Below are positions 1 through 8,174 of a DNA stretch of 64,000 bases, in pieces. The notes beneath the pieces were generated by a model. It searched no databases. It saw only the letters and a program-made list of their open reading frames with translations, and was not told the origin of the DNA. The stretch lies in the NCBI RefSeq assembly GCF_030411995.1, contig NZ_JASNRC010000016.1, positions 61,212-125,211 of the forward strand, written 5' to 3'. The stretch's first letter is position 1; the number at the start of each line of letters is the position of its first letter. The translations under genes were made by a program, and so were the position numbers. The stretch is from Massilia sp. YIM B02769 (GTDB lineage: Bacteria > Pseudomonadota > Gammaproteobacteria > Burkholderiales > Burkholderiaceae_D).

Positions 1-2484
1 CAGAACAGCGGCGAGAAGATCATCTTCAAGTTCGACACCAGCAACCTGGCGCTGGCGCCGGAGCCGCGTCCTTACCGCGAGATCTACGTGTTCTCGCGCC
101 GCTTCGAAGGCGTGCACCTGCGCGGCGGCCCGGTCGCCCGCGGCGGCCTGCGCTGGTCGGACCGCATGGAAGACTACCGCACCGAGGTGCTGGGCCTGGT
201 GAAGGCGCAGATGGTCAAGAACGCCGTCATCGTGCCGGCCGGCTCGAAGGGTGGTTTCGTCTGCAAGCAGATGCCGAAGGACGCGCCACGCGAAATCATG
301 GCCGCAGAGGGCGAAGCCTGCTACCGCATGTTCATCTCCAGCCTGCTGGAAGTGACCGACAACCGCGAGCGCGGCGCCATCGTGCCGCCGCAGGACACCG
401 TGCGCTACGACCAGGACGATCCTTACCTGGTGGTGGCCGCCGACAAGGGCACCGCAACCTTCTCCGACATCGCCAACGGCATCGCCGTGCAGCGCGGCTT
501 CTGGCTGGGCGACGCGTTCGCGTCGGGCGGCTCGAACGGCTACGATCACAAGAAGATGGGCATCACCGCCAAGGGCGCGTTCGAAGCCGTCAAGCGCCAC
601 TTCTACGAACTGGGCCACGACATGAGCACCACCCCGATCACCATGGTCGGCGTGGGCGACATGTCGGGCGACGTGTTCGGCAACGGCGTGCTGCTGTCGC
701 GCCAGCTGAAAGTACTGGCCGCGTTCGACCACCGCCACATCTTCCTCGATCCGACCCCGGACGTCGAAGTCTCGTTCAAGGAACGCCAGCGCATGTTCGC
801 GCTGCCGCGTTCGTCGTGGGAAGACTACGACAAGAGCCTGATCTCGCAGGGCGGCGGCGTGTTCCCGCGCTCGGCCCGTTCGATCGAGCTGACGCCTGAA
901 GTGCGCGCCGCGCTGGACATCAAGGAAACGTCGCTGGCGCCGGAAGAGCTGATGCACCGCATCCTGCTGGCGCCTGTGGACCTGTTCTACAACGGCGGCA
1001 TCGGTACCTACATCAAGGCTTCGAACGAGACCCACGCGCAAGTGAAGGACCGCGCCAACGACCGCATCCGCGTCAGCGGCAACGAGCTGCGTTGCAAGGT
1101 CGTGGCCGAAGGCGGCAACCTGGGCGCGACCCAGGCCGGCCGTATCGAGTTCGCGCTGAACGGCGGCCGCATCTTCACCGATGCGATCGACAACTCGGCC
1201 GGCGTGGATTGCTCGGACCACGAAGTCAACATCAAGATCTGGCTGGACACCGAAGTCAACCTCGGCAAGCTGCCGGAAGCCGACCGTAACCGCATTCTGA
1301 ACGAGATGACCGGCGACGTCGAGAAGCTGGTCCTGCGCGACAACTCGCAGCAGACCCACCTGCTGACGCGCGAAGTGCAGGCCCAGTCGAACGCCTCGGT
1401 GGTCGACGCCTACGCCGCGCTGATCACCAGCCTGGAAAGCGAAGGCGCGGTCTCGCGCGAGCTGGAACAGCTGCCGACGGACGCCGAACTGCAGCGCCGC
1501 AAGGCGCAAGGCGAAGGCCTGACGGCGCCGGAACTGGCGGTCGTGGTGGCAAACGTGAAGAACCGCTTCAAGCGCATCCTGGCGACGCTGCCGCTGACGG
1601 ATGAGCCATGGGCCGACACCGTGCTGCGTCCTTACTTCCCCGCCCAGCTGGTCGCCACCCGCGATCCGCTCGATCATCCGCTGGCCAACACCATCCTGGC
1701 CACCGTGCTGGCGAACGAAGCGGTCAACCGCTGCGGTCCGCTGATGATCCGCGACCTGGCCGCCGAGCACCGCATCGACGACGCCGAAGTCGTGAAAGCC
1801 TGGGGCCGTGGCTGGTCGGCGCTGCAACTGGCGCCGGTCTTCGACGCACTCGACGCCGATGCGCTGAACGTGCCGCGTGAAGTCTCGATCGCGGTCGACG
1901 CCCGCACCCGCGCGCTGCTGCGCGCCGTGATGGAAGGCGTGCTGTCGATGCCGGCAGGCGCCGACGGCATGCAGGAACTGACCTCGCTGTTCGCGAGCAG
2001 CGACCAGATGCGCCAGCTGATGCCGGCCAAGTCGGAAGCCGACGGCCACGCTGGCCTGAGCAAGAACTTCGTCGCGTCCTGGAAGGCGGTCGAGGCCATC
2101 GAGTCGCTGGCCACCTTCCTGTTCGCTGCGGTATCGGTGCAGCGCCCGGCCGGCATGACCCTGGCCCGGTTCCTGCAGGTCGGCATGGCGCTGCGCGAGC
2201 GCGCCGGCATCGACACGCTGGAGCGCGGCCTGAAGCTGCCGGCCACCAGCAAGTCGCAGGAGCAACTGCGCAACTACGCGATGCAGGCACTGCGCCGCAC
2301 CCAGCAGCGCCTGCTGCTGCAGGTGATCGAGCGTGCCGGCACGGGTGACGCGCTGGCTGCCGTCGATGCGGTCACGGCCGAGCGTGGCCTGAAGGGCTAC
2401 GCGCAGGTCACCGACCTCGAAGAAGCGATGCTGGACGTCTGGGCGCTGTCGGAAAGCTCAAACCCAGAGCGTCTGGCGGCCTGA
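1..2484 (+). CDS. gdhB: NAD-specific glutamate dehydrogenase, large (GDH-180) type, 3' part
   Basis: The reading frame is open from base 1, so the 5' half lies outside the window; the GTG at 88 is internal. The visible 827 residues match the catalytic and C-terminal part of the large NAD-dependent glutamate dehydrogenases (about 1,600 residues), which deaminate glutamate to 2-oxoglutarate and feed the TCA cycle. The glutamate-binding stretch RGGLRWSDR and the segment VPAGSKGGFV lie near the start. The nucleotide-binding segment GVGDMSGDVFGNG and the later VVAEGGNLGATQAGRIEFA are intact. astE starts 3 bases after the stop, so the two are probably co-transcribed. This fits, because AstE releases the glutamate that this enzyme oxidises. 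Family assignment is firm; the symbol follows Pseudomonas usage. Confidence 0.95.
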   Translation, partial: QNSGEKIIFKFDTSNLALAPEPRPYREIYVFSRRFEGVHLRGGPVARGGLRWSDRMEDYRTEVLGLVKAQMVKNAVIVPAGSKGGFVCKQMPKDAPREIMAAEGEACYRMFISSLLEVTDNRERGAIVPPQDTVRYDQDDPYLVVAADKGTATFSDIANGIAVQRGFWLGDAFASGGSNGYDHKKMGITAKGAFEAVKRHFYELGHDMSTTPITMVGVGDMSGDVFGNGVLLSRQLKVLAAFDHRHIFLDPTPDVEVSFKERQRMFALPRSSWEDYDKSLISQGGGVFPRSARSIELTPEVRAALDIKETSLAPEELMHRILLAPVDLFYNGGIGTYIKASNETHAQVKDRANDRIRVSGNELRCKVVAEGGNLGATQAGRIEFALNGGRIFTDAIDNSAGVDCSDHEVNIKIWLDTEVNLGKLPEADRNRILNEMTGDVEKLVLRDNSQQTHLLTREVQAQSNASVVDAYAALITSLESEGAVSRELEQLPTDAELQRRKAQGEGLTAPELAVVVANVKNRFKRILATLPLTDEPWADTVLRPYFPAQLVATRDPLDHPLANTILATVLANEAVNRCGPLMIRDLAAEHRIDDAEVVKAWGRGWSALQLAPVFDALDADALNVPREVSIAVDARTRALLRAVMEGVLSMPAGADGMQELTSLFASSDQMRQLMPAKSEADGHAGLSKNFVASWKAVEAIESLATFLFAAVSVQRPAGMTLARFLQVGMALRERAGIDTLERGLKLPATSKSQEQLRNYAMQALRRTQQRLLLQVIERAGTGDALAAVDAVTAERGLKGYAQVTDLEEAMLDVWALSESSNPERLAA

Positions 2485-2487
2485 GCG

Positions 2488-3489
2488 ATGAGCGCACCCG
2501 ACCAGGCACAGGTGCCGGACGCGGTGCGCGCGCTGGCCGAGGCCGATTTCGGCACGGTCGCGCAGCGCTTCGCGGACGCGGGGTTCGCCGTCGGGATGCC
2601 TGCCAAGGGCATCCTGACGGTGAAGGGTTCGAATGGTGGCATTAACCGTGAGGCGGTGCTGCTGTCGGTTGGCGTGCACGGCGACGAGACCGGGCCGATC
2701 GAAATGGTCGCCCACGTGATCGAAGCCCTGTCGCGCGAACCGTCGGCGCTGGCAGTGGACCTGATGCTCTGCGTCGGGAACATCGATGCCATCGCCGCCG
2801 GCAAGCGTTTCATCGATGCGGACTTGAACCGCATGTTCAAGCGCGACCGCGGTGCGCTGGCTGGCACCTTCGAGAGCGCGCGGGCCGACGAGATCGTCGC
2901 CGCGACCGATGCGTTCTTCGCCGATGCCGGCCCAGTGCGCTGGCACCTGGATTTGCACACCGCGATCCGCGCCTCGCACTATCCAATGTTCGCGATCGTG
3001 CCGGATTTGATCGCGGACGGGCGCAAGGCGGACTTGATCCGCTGGCTGGGCGAGGCCGCGATCCAGGCCATCATCATGAATCCGAAGTCGGCCGGCACCT
3101 ACAGCTACTACTCGAGCGAGCACCACGGCGCCGCCGGCAGTACGGTGGAGCTGGGGCGGGTGGGCACGCTGGGGCAGAACAACCTGGCCCAGTTTGCCGA
3201 TGCCTCGGCCGCGCTCGACGCCATGCTGCGCGGCGTGCAGGCGCCGCCGGCCAAGGCCGCGCCGCATGTGTTCAAGGTGGCGCAGGAAGTGATCAAGCTG
3301 TCGGATGCCTTTACCATGGGCTTCAGCAAGGAGACGCCGAACTTCGCTTCGCTGAAACGCGGCGAGGTCATCGCCACCGATGGGGAGACGGTGTATACCG
3401 TGTTCCATGAAGAGGAGATGGTGGTGTTTCCGAATCCCGATGTGCGGGTCGGCCTGCGCGCCGGCCTGATGGTGGTGCGCATCGATTGA
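2488..3489 (+). CDS. astE: Succinylglutamate desuccinylase
   Basis: This 333-residue protein belongs to the AstE/AspA zinc carboxypeptidase-like family and should catalyse the last step of the arginine succinyltransferase pathway, N-succinylglutamate to succinate plus glutamate. Zinc-ligand motifs are visible: GVHGDETGP (His64, Glu67) and LDLHTAIR (His157). Length is normal for AstE. The ATG at 2488 follows the dehydrogenase stop by 3 bases, implying translational coupling. No other ast gene is in the window, so the rest of the pathway must be elsewhere or upstream. A strong intrinsic terminator follows immediately. Confidence 0.93.
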   Translation: MSAPDQAQVPDAVRALAEADFGTVAQRFADAGFAVGMPAKGILTVKGSNGGINREAVLLSVGVHGDETGPIEMVAHVIEALSREPSALAVDLMLCVGNIDAIAAGKRFIDADLNRMFKRDRGALAGTFESARADEIVAATDAFFADAGPVRWHLDLHTAIRASHYPMFAIVPDLIADGRKADLIRWLGEAAIQAIIMNPKSAGTYSYYSSEHHGAAGSTVELGRVGTLGQNNLAQFADASAALDAMLRGVQAPPAKAAPHVFKVAQEVIKLSDAFTMGFSKETPNFASLKRGEVIATDGETVYTVFHEEEMVVFPNPDVRVGLRAGLMVVRID

Positions 3490-3495
3490 ACCGAA

Positions 3496-3520
3496 GCCGC
3501 GAGAGATCGCGGCTTTTTTT
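3496..3520 (+). terminator. Rho-independent terminator after astE
   Basis: A 7-bp stem (GCCGCGA / TCGCGGC) with a 4-base loop is followed by seven T residues, 6 bases after the astE stop codon. Confidence 0.9.
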
Positions 3521-3543
3521 ATATCGTTTGCGGTTCCGGCCCC

Positions 3544-3743
3544 CGTACGGTGGGCACGCCGTGCCCACGCAGAATGATGACCATCGTTGGCGCTGGATGA
3601 TGGCACGCCCGTCGCGTATCGGCAGCGTCTCCGGAGCGCCCGGCTAGCGCTATTTCCATTGTTGACGTTTCGGGGCGAATAGTCGCCGCCGCTGACTAAC
3701 GGACGAGCACGTAACCGCGTGGGCACGGAGTGCCCACCGTACG
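3544..3743. repeat. Inverted pair of palindromic REP-like elements (GTAC subfamily)
   Basis: Two near-identical palindromes, 3544-3570 and 3717-3743, face each other in inverted orientation about 145 bp apart. Each has the core GTGGGCAC-NNN-GTGCCCAC and an outer CGTACGGTGG end. The same pair arrangement recurs at 34168-34375 and 38572-38730, and a single copy lies at 6099-6131. The arrangement resembles REPINs (paired REP sequences mobilised as a unit by a RAYT transposase). No RAYT gene is in the window. Confidence 0.8.
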
Positions 3744-3744
3744 A

Positions 3745-3856
3745 CCCCGCCCTCGCCCTCGCCCCGCACCCGCACCCGCACCCGCACCCGCACCCGCACC
3801 CGCACCCGCACCCGCACCCCCACCCGCACCCGCACCCGCACCCCATACCCCGCACC
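3745..3856. repeat. Hexanucleotide tandem repeat (CCCGCA)n
   Basis: From 3763 to 3840 there are 13 tandem units of CCCGCA, one altered to CCCCCA. Degenerate CGCCCT-type hexamers precede them and a degenerate C-rich tail follows. The tract lies about 80 bp upstream of the old-yellow-enzyme start at 3933, so copy-number change could alter promoter spacing. Because the unit length is divisible by three, it also creates long spurious reading frames with Arg-Val or Gly-Ala repeats on the minus strand. Confidence 0.9.
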
Positions 3857-3932
3857 CCAAAAACTCCCTTGCGTCTGCACAATTGAACAAGCTTCGATAG
3901 ACTTTGTGCTTTGCACAAGACCGGAGCCGTCC

Positions 3933-5051
3933 ATGAGCAGCAAGCTGTTTTCCCCCTATCAACTCGGACCGCTGGCGCTGTCCAACCGCATCGCCATCGC
4001 CCCGATGTGCCAGTACTCGGCCGACGAAGGCCTGGCCACCGACTGGCACATGATCCACCTTGGCCACCTGGCCCTGTCCGGCGCCTCGCTCCTGATCATC
4101 GAGGCCACCGCCGTCACTCCGGAAGGCCGCATCTCGCCCGACGACCTGGGCCTGTGGTCCGACGCCCACCTCGACGCCCTGCAACCGATCATCGCCGCCA
4201 TCCGCAAGCACTCGCCGATCAAGGTCGCGGTGCAGCTGGCGCATGCCGGCCGCAAGGCGTCGAGTGCGGCGCCCTGGCTGGGCGGCGCCAACATCAAGCC
4301 CGACGAGGAGCGCGGCTGGCAGACGGTGGCGCCGTCCGCCGTGCCGCATGCCGAAGGCGAAACCGTGCCGCTGGCGCTGGACGCCGCCGGCCTGCAGCGC
4401 ATCAAGCAGGGCTTCGTGGAAGCCGCCCGCCGCGCCGCCGCCCTCGACCTGGACGGCATCGAGCTGCACGGCGCCCACGGCTACCTGCTGCACGAATTCC
4501 TGTCGCCGCTGTCGAACCGGCGCGAAGACCAGTATGGCGGCTCGCTGGAAAACCGCATGCGCTATCCGCTCGAAGTGCTGGAGGCGGTGCAGGCAGCGGT
4601 GCCCGAGACCATGGCCGTCGGCATGCGCATCTCGGCCACCGACTGGGTCGAGGGCGGCTGGAACATCGAGGAAAGCGTGGTCTTCGCCAGGGAGCTGGAA
4701 AAGCGCGGCTGCCACTTCATCCACGTGTCGAGCGGCGGGCTGTCGCCGCAGCAGAAGATCCCGGTCGGCGCCGGCTACCAGATCGCGTTCGCCGAACGGA
4801 TCAAGCGCGAGACCAGCATGCCAACGATCGGCGTGGGCCTGATCACCGAGCCGCAGCAGGCCGAGCACATCCTGCAATCGGGCCAGGCCGACATGGTGGC
4901 GCTGGCGCGCGCCATGCTCTACAACCCGCGCTGGCCCTGGCATGCCGCCGCCGAACTCGGCGCCCAGGTGGCCGCGCCGCAGCAGTACTGGCGCTCGCAG
5001 CCGCACCAGTTCAAGAACCTGTTCGGCGACACCCGGCTCGGACAACGCTGA
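3933..5051 (+). CDS. NADH:flavin oxidoreductase, old yellow enzyme family (YqjM/NamA-like)
   Basis: This 372-residue FMN-dependent ene-reductase reduces activated C=C bonds or nitro groups using NAD(P)H. It belongs to the thermophilic-like YqjM class: the hallmark Cys sits at residue 26 in APMCQYSA with Tyr28, AHAGRK follows at 103-108, and the substrate-binding His pair lies in ELHGAHGYLLHEF (His179, His182). The ATG at 3933 is preferred over an in-frame upstream start at 3906 because GGAG (3922-3925) is correctly spaced and the extra nine residues do not match the family. It stands alone; the physiological substrate cannot be told from sequence. Confidence 0.93.
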   Translation: MSSKLFSPYQLGPLALSNRIAIAPMCQYSADEGLATDWHMIHLGHLALSGASLLIIEATAVTPEGRISPDDLGLWSDAHLDALQPIIAAIRKHSPIKVAVQLAHAGRKASSAAPWLGGANIKPDEERGWQTVAPSAVPHAEGETVPLALDAAGLQRIKQGFVEAARRAAALDLDGIELHGAHGYLLHEFLSPLSNRREDQYGGSLENRMRYPLEVLEAVQAAVPETMAVGMRISATDWVEGGWNIEESVVFARELEKRGCHFIHVSSGGLSPQQKIPVGAGYQIAFAERIKRETSMPTIGVGLITEPQQAEHILQSGQADMVALARAMLYNPRWPWHAAAELGAQVAAPQQYWRSQPHQFKNLFGDTRLGQR

Positions 5052-5182
5052 TCCGCGTGTTTGCACGGTTCAACCCGGCAAAAGCGCAGTCTGTCGCAGG
5101 GTGCGCGACAGCGGTTGGGACAGATTCTAGAGTGGCAACATCAGCGCTGCGGCGCTCCACCACGACAAGAAAAGGTCCCATT

Positions 5183-6052
5183 ATGCGTACTCTGCTCGCT
5201 CTCGCCTGTGCCGCTACTCTGACCGGCGCTCTCAGTGGCTGCATCATCGTTGCCGGTCCTCCGGGAAGCGACTACACGGTCCACACGCCGTTCAGCGGCA
5301 AGACGGTGGAAGGCGATGGCGTTGCGACACGCGACGTACGCAGCGTGGCGGCCCTGACCGGGCTGAACGTGGGCGGGTCGATGATCGTCGAGGTGCGCGT
5401 CGGCGCGGCGCCGTCGCTGGTGGTCGAAGGCGACAGTAACCTGGTGCGCTACGTGCAAACCGAAGTGCGCGGCTCGACCCTGCACATCGGCACCGAAGGC
5501 CGCCTGCGCAGCACCACGCCCTTGAAAGTCATCTACACCACGCCGCGCCTGACCGAGCTGCGCGCTGGCGGTTCGGGCAATGTGACCGTGCGCGACTTGC
5601 GCGGCGATCCGCTGGAAGTGCGCCAGGGCGGCTCGGGCGTGACGCGCCTGTATGGCGACGTTGCCGACCTTGAAGCCAGTGTGGCCGGTTCGGGCAAGAT
5701 CGAAGCGACCGAGCTTCGCGCCGGCAGCGCACGCATGGGGGTGAGCGGGTCCGGACGCCTGAGCGTGGGCCAGGTACGCGGCGATTATGCGCGCGCTTCG
5801 GTCAGCGGATCGGGTCGGGTGGAAGCGGGTGGCGCCGTGCAGCGCTTGAACGTGAGCGTGAGCGGCTCGGGCAGTGTGGACCTGGTGAATCTCACCAGCG
5901 AGCAGGGTGAATTGAGCACAAGCGGCTCGGGCGGGATTTCGGCCACCGTGCGCCAGTCGGTGGTGGCGCAGGCCAGTGGTTCGGGTCCGATCCGCGTGTA
6001 TGGGCAGCCGGCGCAGCGTACGATCAGCGGGCGTGGCGTGCAGGTGATGTAA
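5183..6052 (+). CDS. Lipoprotein with DUF2807 (head-GIN) beta-helix domain
   Basis: The 289-residue product starts at the ATG at 5183, after an AAAGG motif. Its signal peptide ends in a lipobox, LSGC, with Cys20 as the lipidation site, so it should be an outer- or inner-membrane lipoprotein. The rest matches the putative auto-transporter adhesin head GIN domain (DUF2807). Short repeats with G-S-G at regular spacing (GGSGNVTV, GGSGVTRL, AGSGKIEA, SGSGRLSV, SGSGRVEA, SGSGSVDL) are expected to form a right-handed beta-solenoid. No biochemical role is known. The reading frame is open far upstream, but that extension lies over the oxidoreductase gene in another frame. Confidence 0.85.
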   Translation: MRTLLALACAATLTGALSGCIIVAGPPGSDYTVHTPFSGKTVEGDGVATRDVRSVAALTGLNVGGSMIVEVRVGAAPSLVVEGDSNLVRYVQTEVRGSTLHIGTEGRLRSTTPLKVIYTTPRLTELRAGGSGNVTVRDLRGDPLEVRQGGSGVTRLYGDVADLEASVAGSGKIEATELRAGSARMGVSGSGRLSVGQVRGDYARASVSGSGRVEAGGAVQRLNVSVSGSGSVDLVNLTSEQGELSTSGSGGISATVRQSVVAQASGSGPIRVYGQPAQRTISGRGVQVM

Positions 6053-6098
6053 GCGGACGGGGTGTCTCGGTTCCGTATCCGATAGCCCGAGGCTTCAA

Positions 6099-6131
6099 CC
6101 GTACGGTGGGCACTCCGTGCCCACCGTACGG
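6099..6131. repeat. Single palindromic REP-like element (GTAC subfamily)
   Basis: A perfect 15-bp stem beginning CCGTACGGTGGGCAC with a TCC loop lies between the convergent lipoprotein and hmp genes. Both arms carry the CGTACGG end, so this copy is symmetrical, unlike the paired ones. It may also act as a transcript-end hairpin for either gene. Confidence 0.8.
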
Positions 6132-6160
6132 GTCAGGTTTCGACCGTTCGAACGTCGGTA

Positions 6161-7354
6161 TTACAGCAAGTGATCCAGCAACTCCGGCCCGAACACCTCG
6201 CGGTGCAGACGCGCAGGCGGCACGCCGGCATCCAGTAGCGCCAGCCACTGCGCCTGCATGAATTTCAGGGGGCCGCACACCCACACCTCGGCCGCATCGC
6301 GCTCCCACTCGGGCAGGCGCGCTACCTCCATGCGACCAGCCAGCACGTCGGCCTCGCCATTCGCCTCTTCGTAGAACGTCACCATCTGCAGATTCGGCAT
6401 CACGGCCTGCGCCGCCGCCACGTCGGCCTGGAGCGGATGGTGCCGCGCATCGCGCGCCGCATGGGCAAAGATCACGCGGCGCTGCGGATTGACCAGCGCG
6501 ATCCGGTTCAGCGCCGACACCATCGGCGTGATGCCGACGCCGGCCGACAGCAGCACGATCGTCTCATCCGACTCGGTATCCGGCGTGAATTCGCCGAACG
6601 GATGCGTCACCCGCAGCACGCTGCCCACTTCCACGTTCGCATGGATCCAGTTCGACACTTCGCCGGCCGGCGTGGTATCGATTGCGTCTTCGCGCTTGAC
6701 CGAAATGCGCATGCCGTCCTTGCCAGCAGCATCCGACAAACTGTACTGGCGCAGCTGGTGGCGCCCGCCCGGCAGGTCGACGGCGACGCTGACGTACTGG
6801 CCGGCCTGGAAGGCCGGCAGGGGCTGGCCGTCGTCGGCGACGAAGCGGATCGACAGCACGTTGTCGCTCTCGCGCTTCACTTCCGTCACGCGCATCGGGC
6901 GGGTGGCGCCGGGCTCGATGCCCGCGGTGCTGTACATCTCGGCCTCGGCGGCGATCAGCAGCTTGGCCAGCGCGTTGTAGGCTTCGGCCCAGGCGTCGAG
7001 CAGCGGCGGCGTGGCGGCTTCGCCCAGGGTGGCGGAGATCGACGCCAGCAGGTGGCGGCCGACGATCGGGTAGTGCTCGGCGCGGATGCCGACCGAGACG
7101 TGCTTGTGCACGATGCGCTTGACCACCGGCCCCAGCGCTTCCGGCGTGCCGATGTTCGCGGCGTAGGCGAAGACGGCGGATGCCAGCGACTGCTGCTGCG
7201 CGCCGCGCGCCTGGTTGCCCATGTTGAACAGGCGCGTCAGCTCCGGGTGCTCGCCCAGCATGTTCTTGTAGAACAGGCTGGTGATGGCGAGGCCGTGCTC
7301 GCGCAGGACCGGGACGCTGGCATCGATGTAGGGGCGGGAAGCGGCGGAGATCAT
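6161..7354 (-). CDS. hmp: Flavohaemoprotein, nitric oxide dioxygenase
   Basis: The 397-residue enzyme oxidises NO to nitrate using O2 and NAD(P)H in the cytoplasm. The globin domain (about 1-140) has Tyr29, Gln53 and the proximal haem ligand His85 at exactly the E. coli Hmp positions. The FAD domain contains RQYSLSD, and the NAD-binding domain contains GVGITPM and ends in FGPE. An NsrR-type operator lies 13 bases upstream of the start codon, and nsrR is the next gene upstream on the same strand, separated by repeat elements. Regulation by NsrR derepression on NO exposure is therefore strongly suggested. Confidence 0.96.
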   Translation of the reverse strand: MISAASRPYIDASVPVLREHGLAITSLFYKNMLGEHPELTRLFNMGNQARGAQQQSLASAVFAYAANIGTPEALGPVVKRIVHKHVSVGIRAEHYPIVGRHLLASISATLGEAATPPLLDAWAEAYNALAKLLIAAEAEMYSTAGIEPGATRPMRVTEVKRESDNVLSIRFVADDGQPLPAFQAGQYVSVAVDLPGGRHQLRQYSLSDAAGKDGMRISVKREDAIDTTPAGEVSNWIHANVEVGSVLRVTHPFGEFTPDTESDETIVLLSAGVGITPMVSALNRIALVNPQRRVIFAHAARDARHHPLQADVAAAQAVMPNLQMVTFYEEANGEADVLAGRMEVARLPEWERDAAEVWVCGPLKFMQAQWLALLDAGVPPARLHREVFGPELLDHLL

Positions 7355-7366
7355 GTTGTTTCCTTA

Positions 7367-7389
7367 TTCATGCAAATGAAATGCATATT
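7367..7389 (-). promoter_or_regulatory. NsrR operator upstream of hmp
   Basis: Read on the minus strand, this is an 11-1-11 dyad with half-sites AATATGCATTT and ATTTGCATGAA, matching the known NsrR architecture (AAGATGCATTT-type half-sites). The first half-site is nearly perfect and identical to the better half at 8054-8064 upstream of nsrR. The site sits 13-35 bases upstream of the hmp start, inside the likely promoter. Confidence 0.75.
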
Positions 7390-7458
7390 TAAATTTTAAA
7401 AAAACGCCGGCATGGGCTGGCGGGAAAAATAAAGGAGCGGCTGCGGAGCTGATGTACC

Positions 7459-7543
7459 GCGTGGACTCGGGAGTCCACCCTACATCAACCCGGTATGGCA
7501 AACGGTTGGCATGCATTGGTGGGTTCGGAGAACCCACCCTACG
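7459..7543. repeat. Two GTAG-type REP elements between hmp and nsrR
   Basis: Two palindromes lie here in the same orientation: 7459-7483 (stem GTGGACTC/GAGTCCAC) and 7518-7543 (stem GGTGGGTTC/GAACCCACC). Both end in CCACCCTAC, the reverse complement of GTAGGGTGG. The second overlaps the 3' end of nsrR, and its CTA (7539-7541) is the nsrR stop codon TAG on the minus strand. Confidence 0.8.
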
Positions 7544-8000
7544 CTGTACCTCCGGCGCCACTCCAGAACATCTTGTGCATCCGCACGATCTGCTCGCCGG
7601 TGCCGCCCTCGGTGATGCGGGCCAGCGTGTAGCGGTCCATCTCGGCATAGAAGGCGCGCATGCCGGCCTTTAAAACGCCGCGCAGCTGGCAGTCCAGGCT
7701 GAGGCCGCACTTTGTGCCTTCGCAGTCGACCAGTTCCTCGTCGCCTTCCAGTTCGCGCAGCACCTGGCCGACGGTCAGCACCTGCGGATCGGCGGCCAGG
7801 CGCAGGCCGCCGTTGCGGCCGCGCATGGCGCGTACCCAGCCGGCGCGGGCCAGGTGGCCGACCACCTTCACCAGGTGGTTCAGCGGAATGTCGAACTGCG
7901 TGGCGATCTCCGCCACCGTCACCGGGTGCGGGCGTTCGCCGGCGCGCTCGAGGTAAATCAGCACGCGCAGGCCGATGTCGGAAAAGCGGGTCAGACGCAT
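7539..8000 (-). CDS. nsrR: Nitric-oxide-sensing Rrf2-family repressor
   Basis: The 153-residue product starts MRLTRFSDIGLR, the typical NsrR N-terminus, so the ATG at 8000 is preferred to one 30 bases upstream at 8030. A winged-helix DNA-binding region is followed by three cysteines, Cys93, Cys98 and Cys104, in the spacing that ligates the NO-sensitive iron-sulphur cluster in E. coli NsrR. It should repress hmp and itself through the dyads at 7367-7389 and 8042-8064. The last codons and the TAG stop fall inside a GTAG-type REP element, so the native C-terminus may have been changed by insertion of that repeat. Confidence 0.93.
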   Translation of the reverse strand: MRLTRFSDIGLRVLIYLERAGERPHPVTVAEIATQFDIPLNHLVKVVGHLARAGWVRAMRGRNGGLRLAADPQVLTVGQVLRELEGDEELVDCEGTKCGLSLDCQLRGVLKAGMRAFYAEMDRYTLARITEGGTGEQIVRMHKMFWSGAGGTA

Positions 8001-8041
8001 CGGATGCTGTTCAGAAAGTAACCCGGACATTCTAGCTTATA

Positions 8042-8064
8042 AATACGCATAGGAAATGCATATT
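8042..8064 (-). promoter_or_regulatory. NsrR operator upstream of nsrR (autoregulation)
   Basis: On the plus strand the 11-1-11 dyad has half-sites AATACGCATAG and AAATGCATATT. The second is the exact reverse complement of the best half-site at hmp. It lies 42 bases upstream of the chosen nsrR start and also within reach of the divergent permease promoter, so it could affect that gene too. Confidence 0.65.
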
Positions 8065-8102
8065 TTGCGAAAACTATTTTCTCAACAACGGTGGAACAGC
8101 CC

Positions 8103-8108
8103 TATAAT
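8103..8108 (+). promoter_or_regulatory. Likely -10 box of the amino-acid permease gene
   Basis: A perfect TATAAT lies 66 bases upstream of the GTG start at 8175. No convincing -35 is seen at 17-bp spacing. Its position argues against translation starting at the upstream in-frame GTG at 8091. Confidence 0.5.
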
Positions 8109-8174
8109 CGCGAACTTTGGCTGTCCACATGTGCTCAGCCGTTTTCCTTTTCTAGTACGACCAAAGGACTTTTC

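Noticed and set aside
3763..3840. The hexamer tract as a CRISPR array
   Set aside because: Units are 6 bases without unique spacers and there are no cas genes.
2458..3918. Minus-strand frames over astE and the hexanucleotide repeat with Gly-Cys or Arg-Val repeats
   Set aside because: Periodic residues come from the CCCGCA tract, and the rest is antisense to astE.
3911..5182. N-terminal extension of the DUF2807 lipoprotein through the oxidoreductase gene
   Set aside because: The extension is in another frame of a real gene; the lipobox signal peptide and a ribosome site place the start at 5183.
8091..8174. Longer N-terminus for the amino-acid permease from the GTG at 8091
   Set aside because: The stretch contains a TATAAT promoter element, and a good ribosome site precedes the GTG at 8175.
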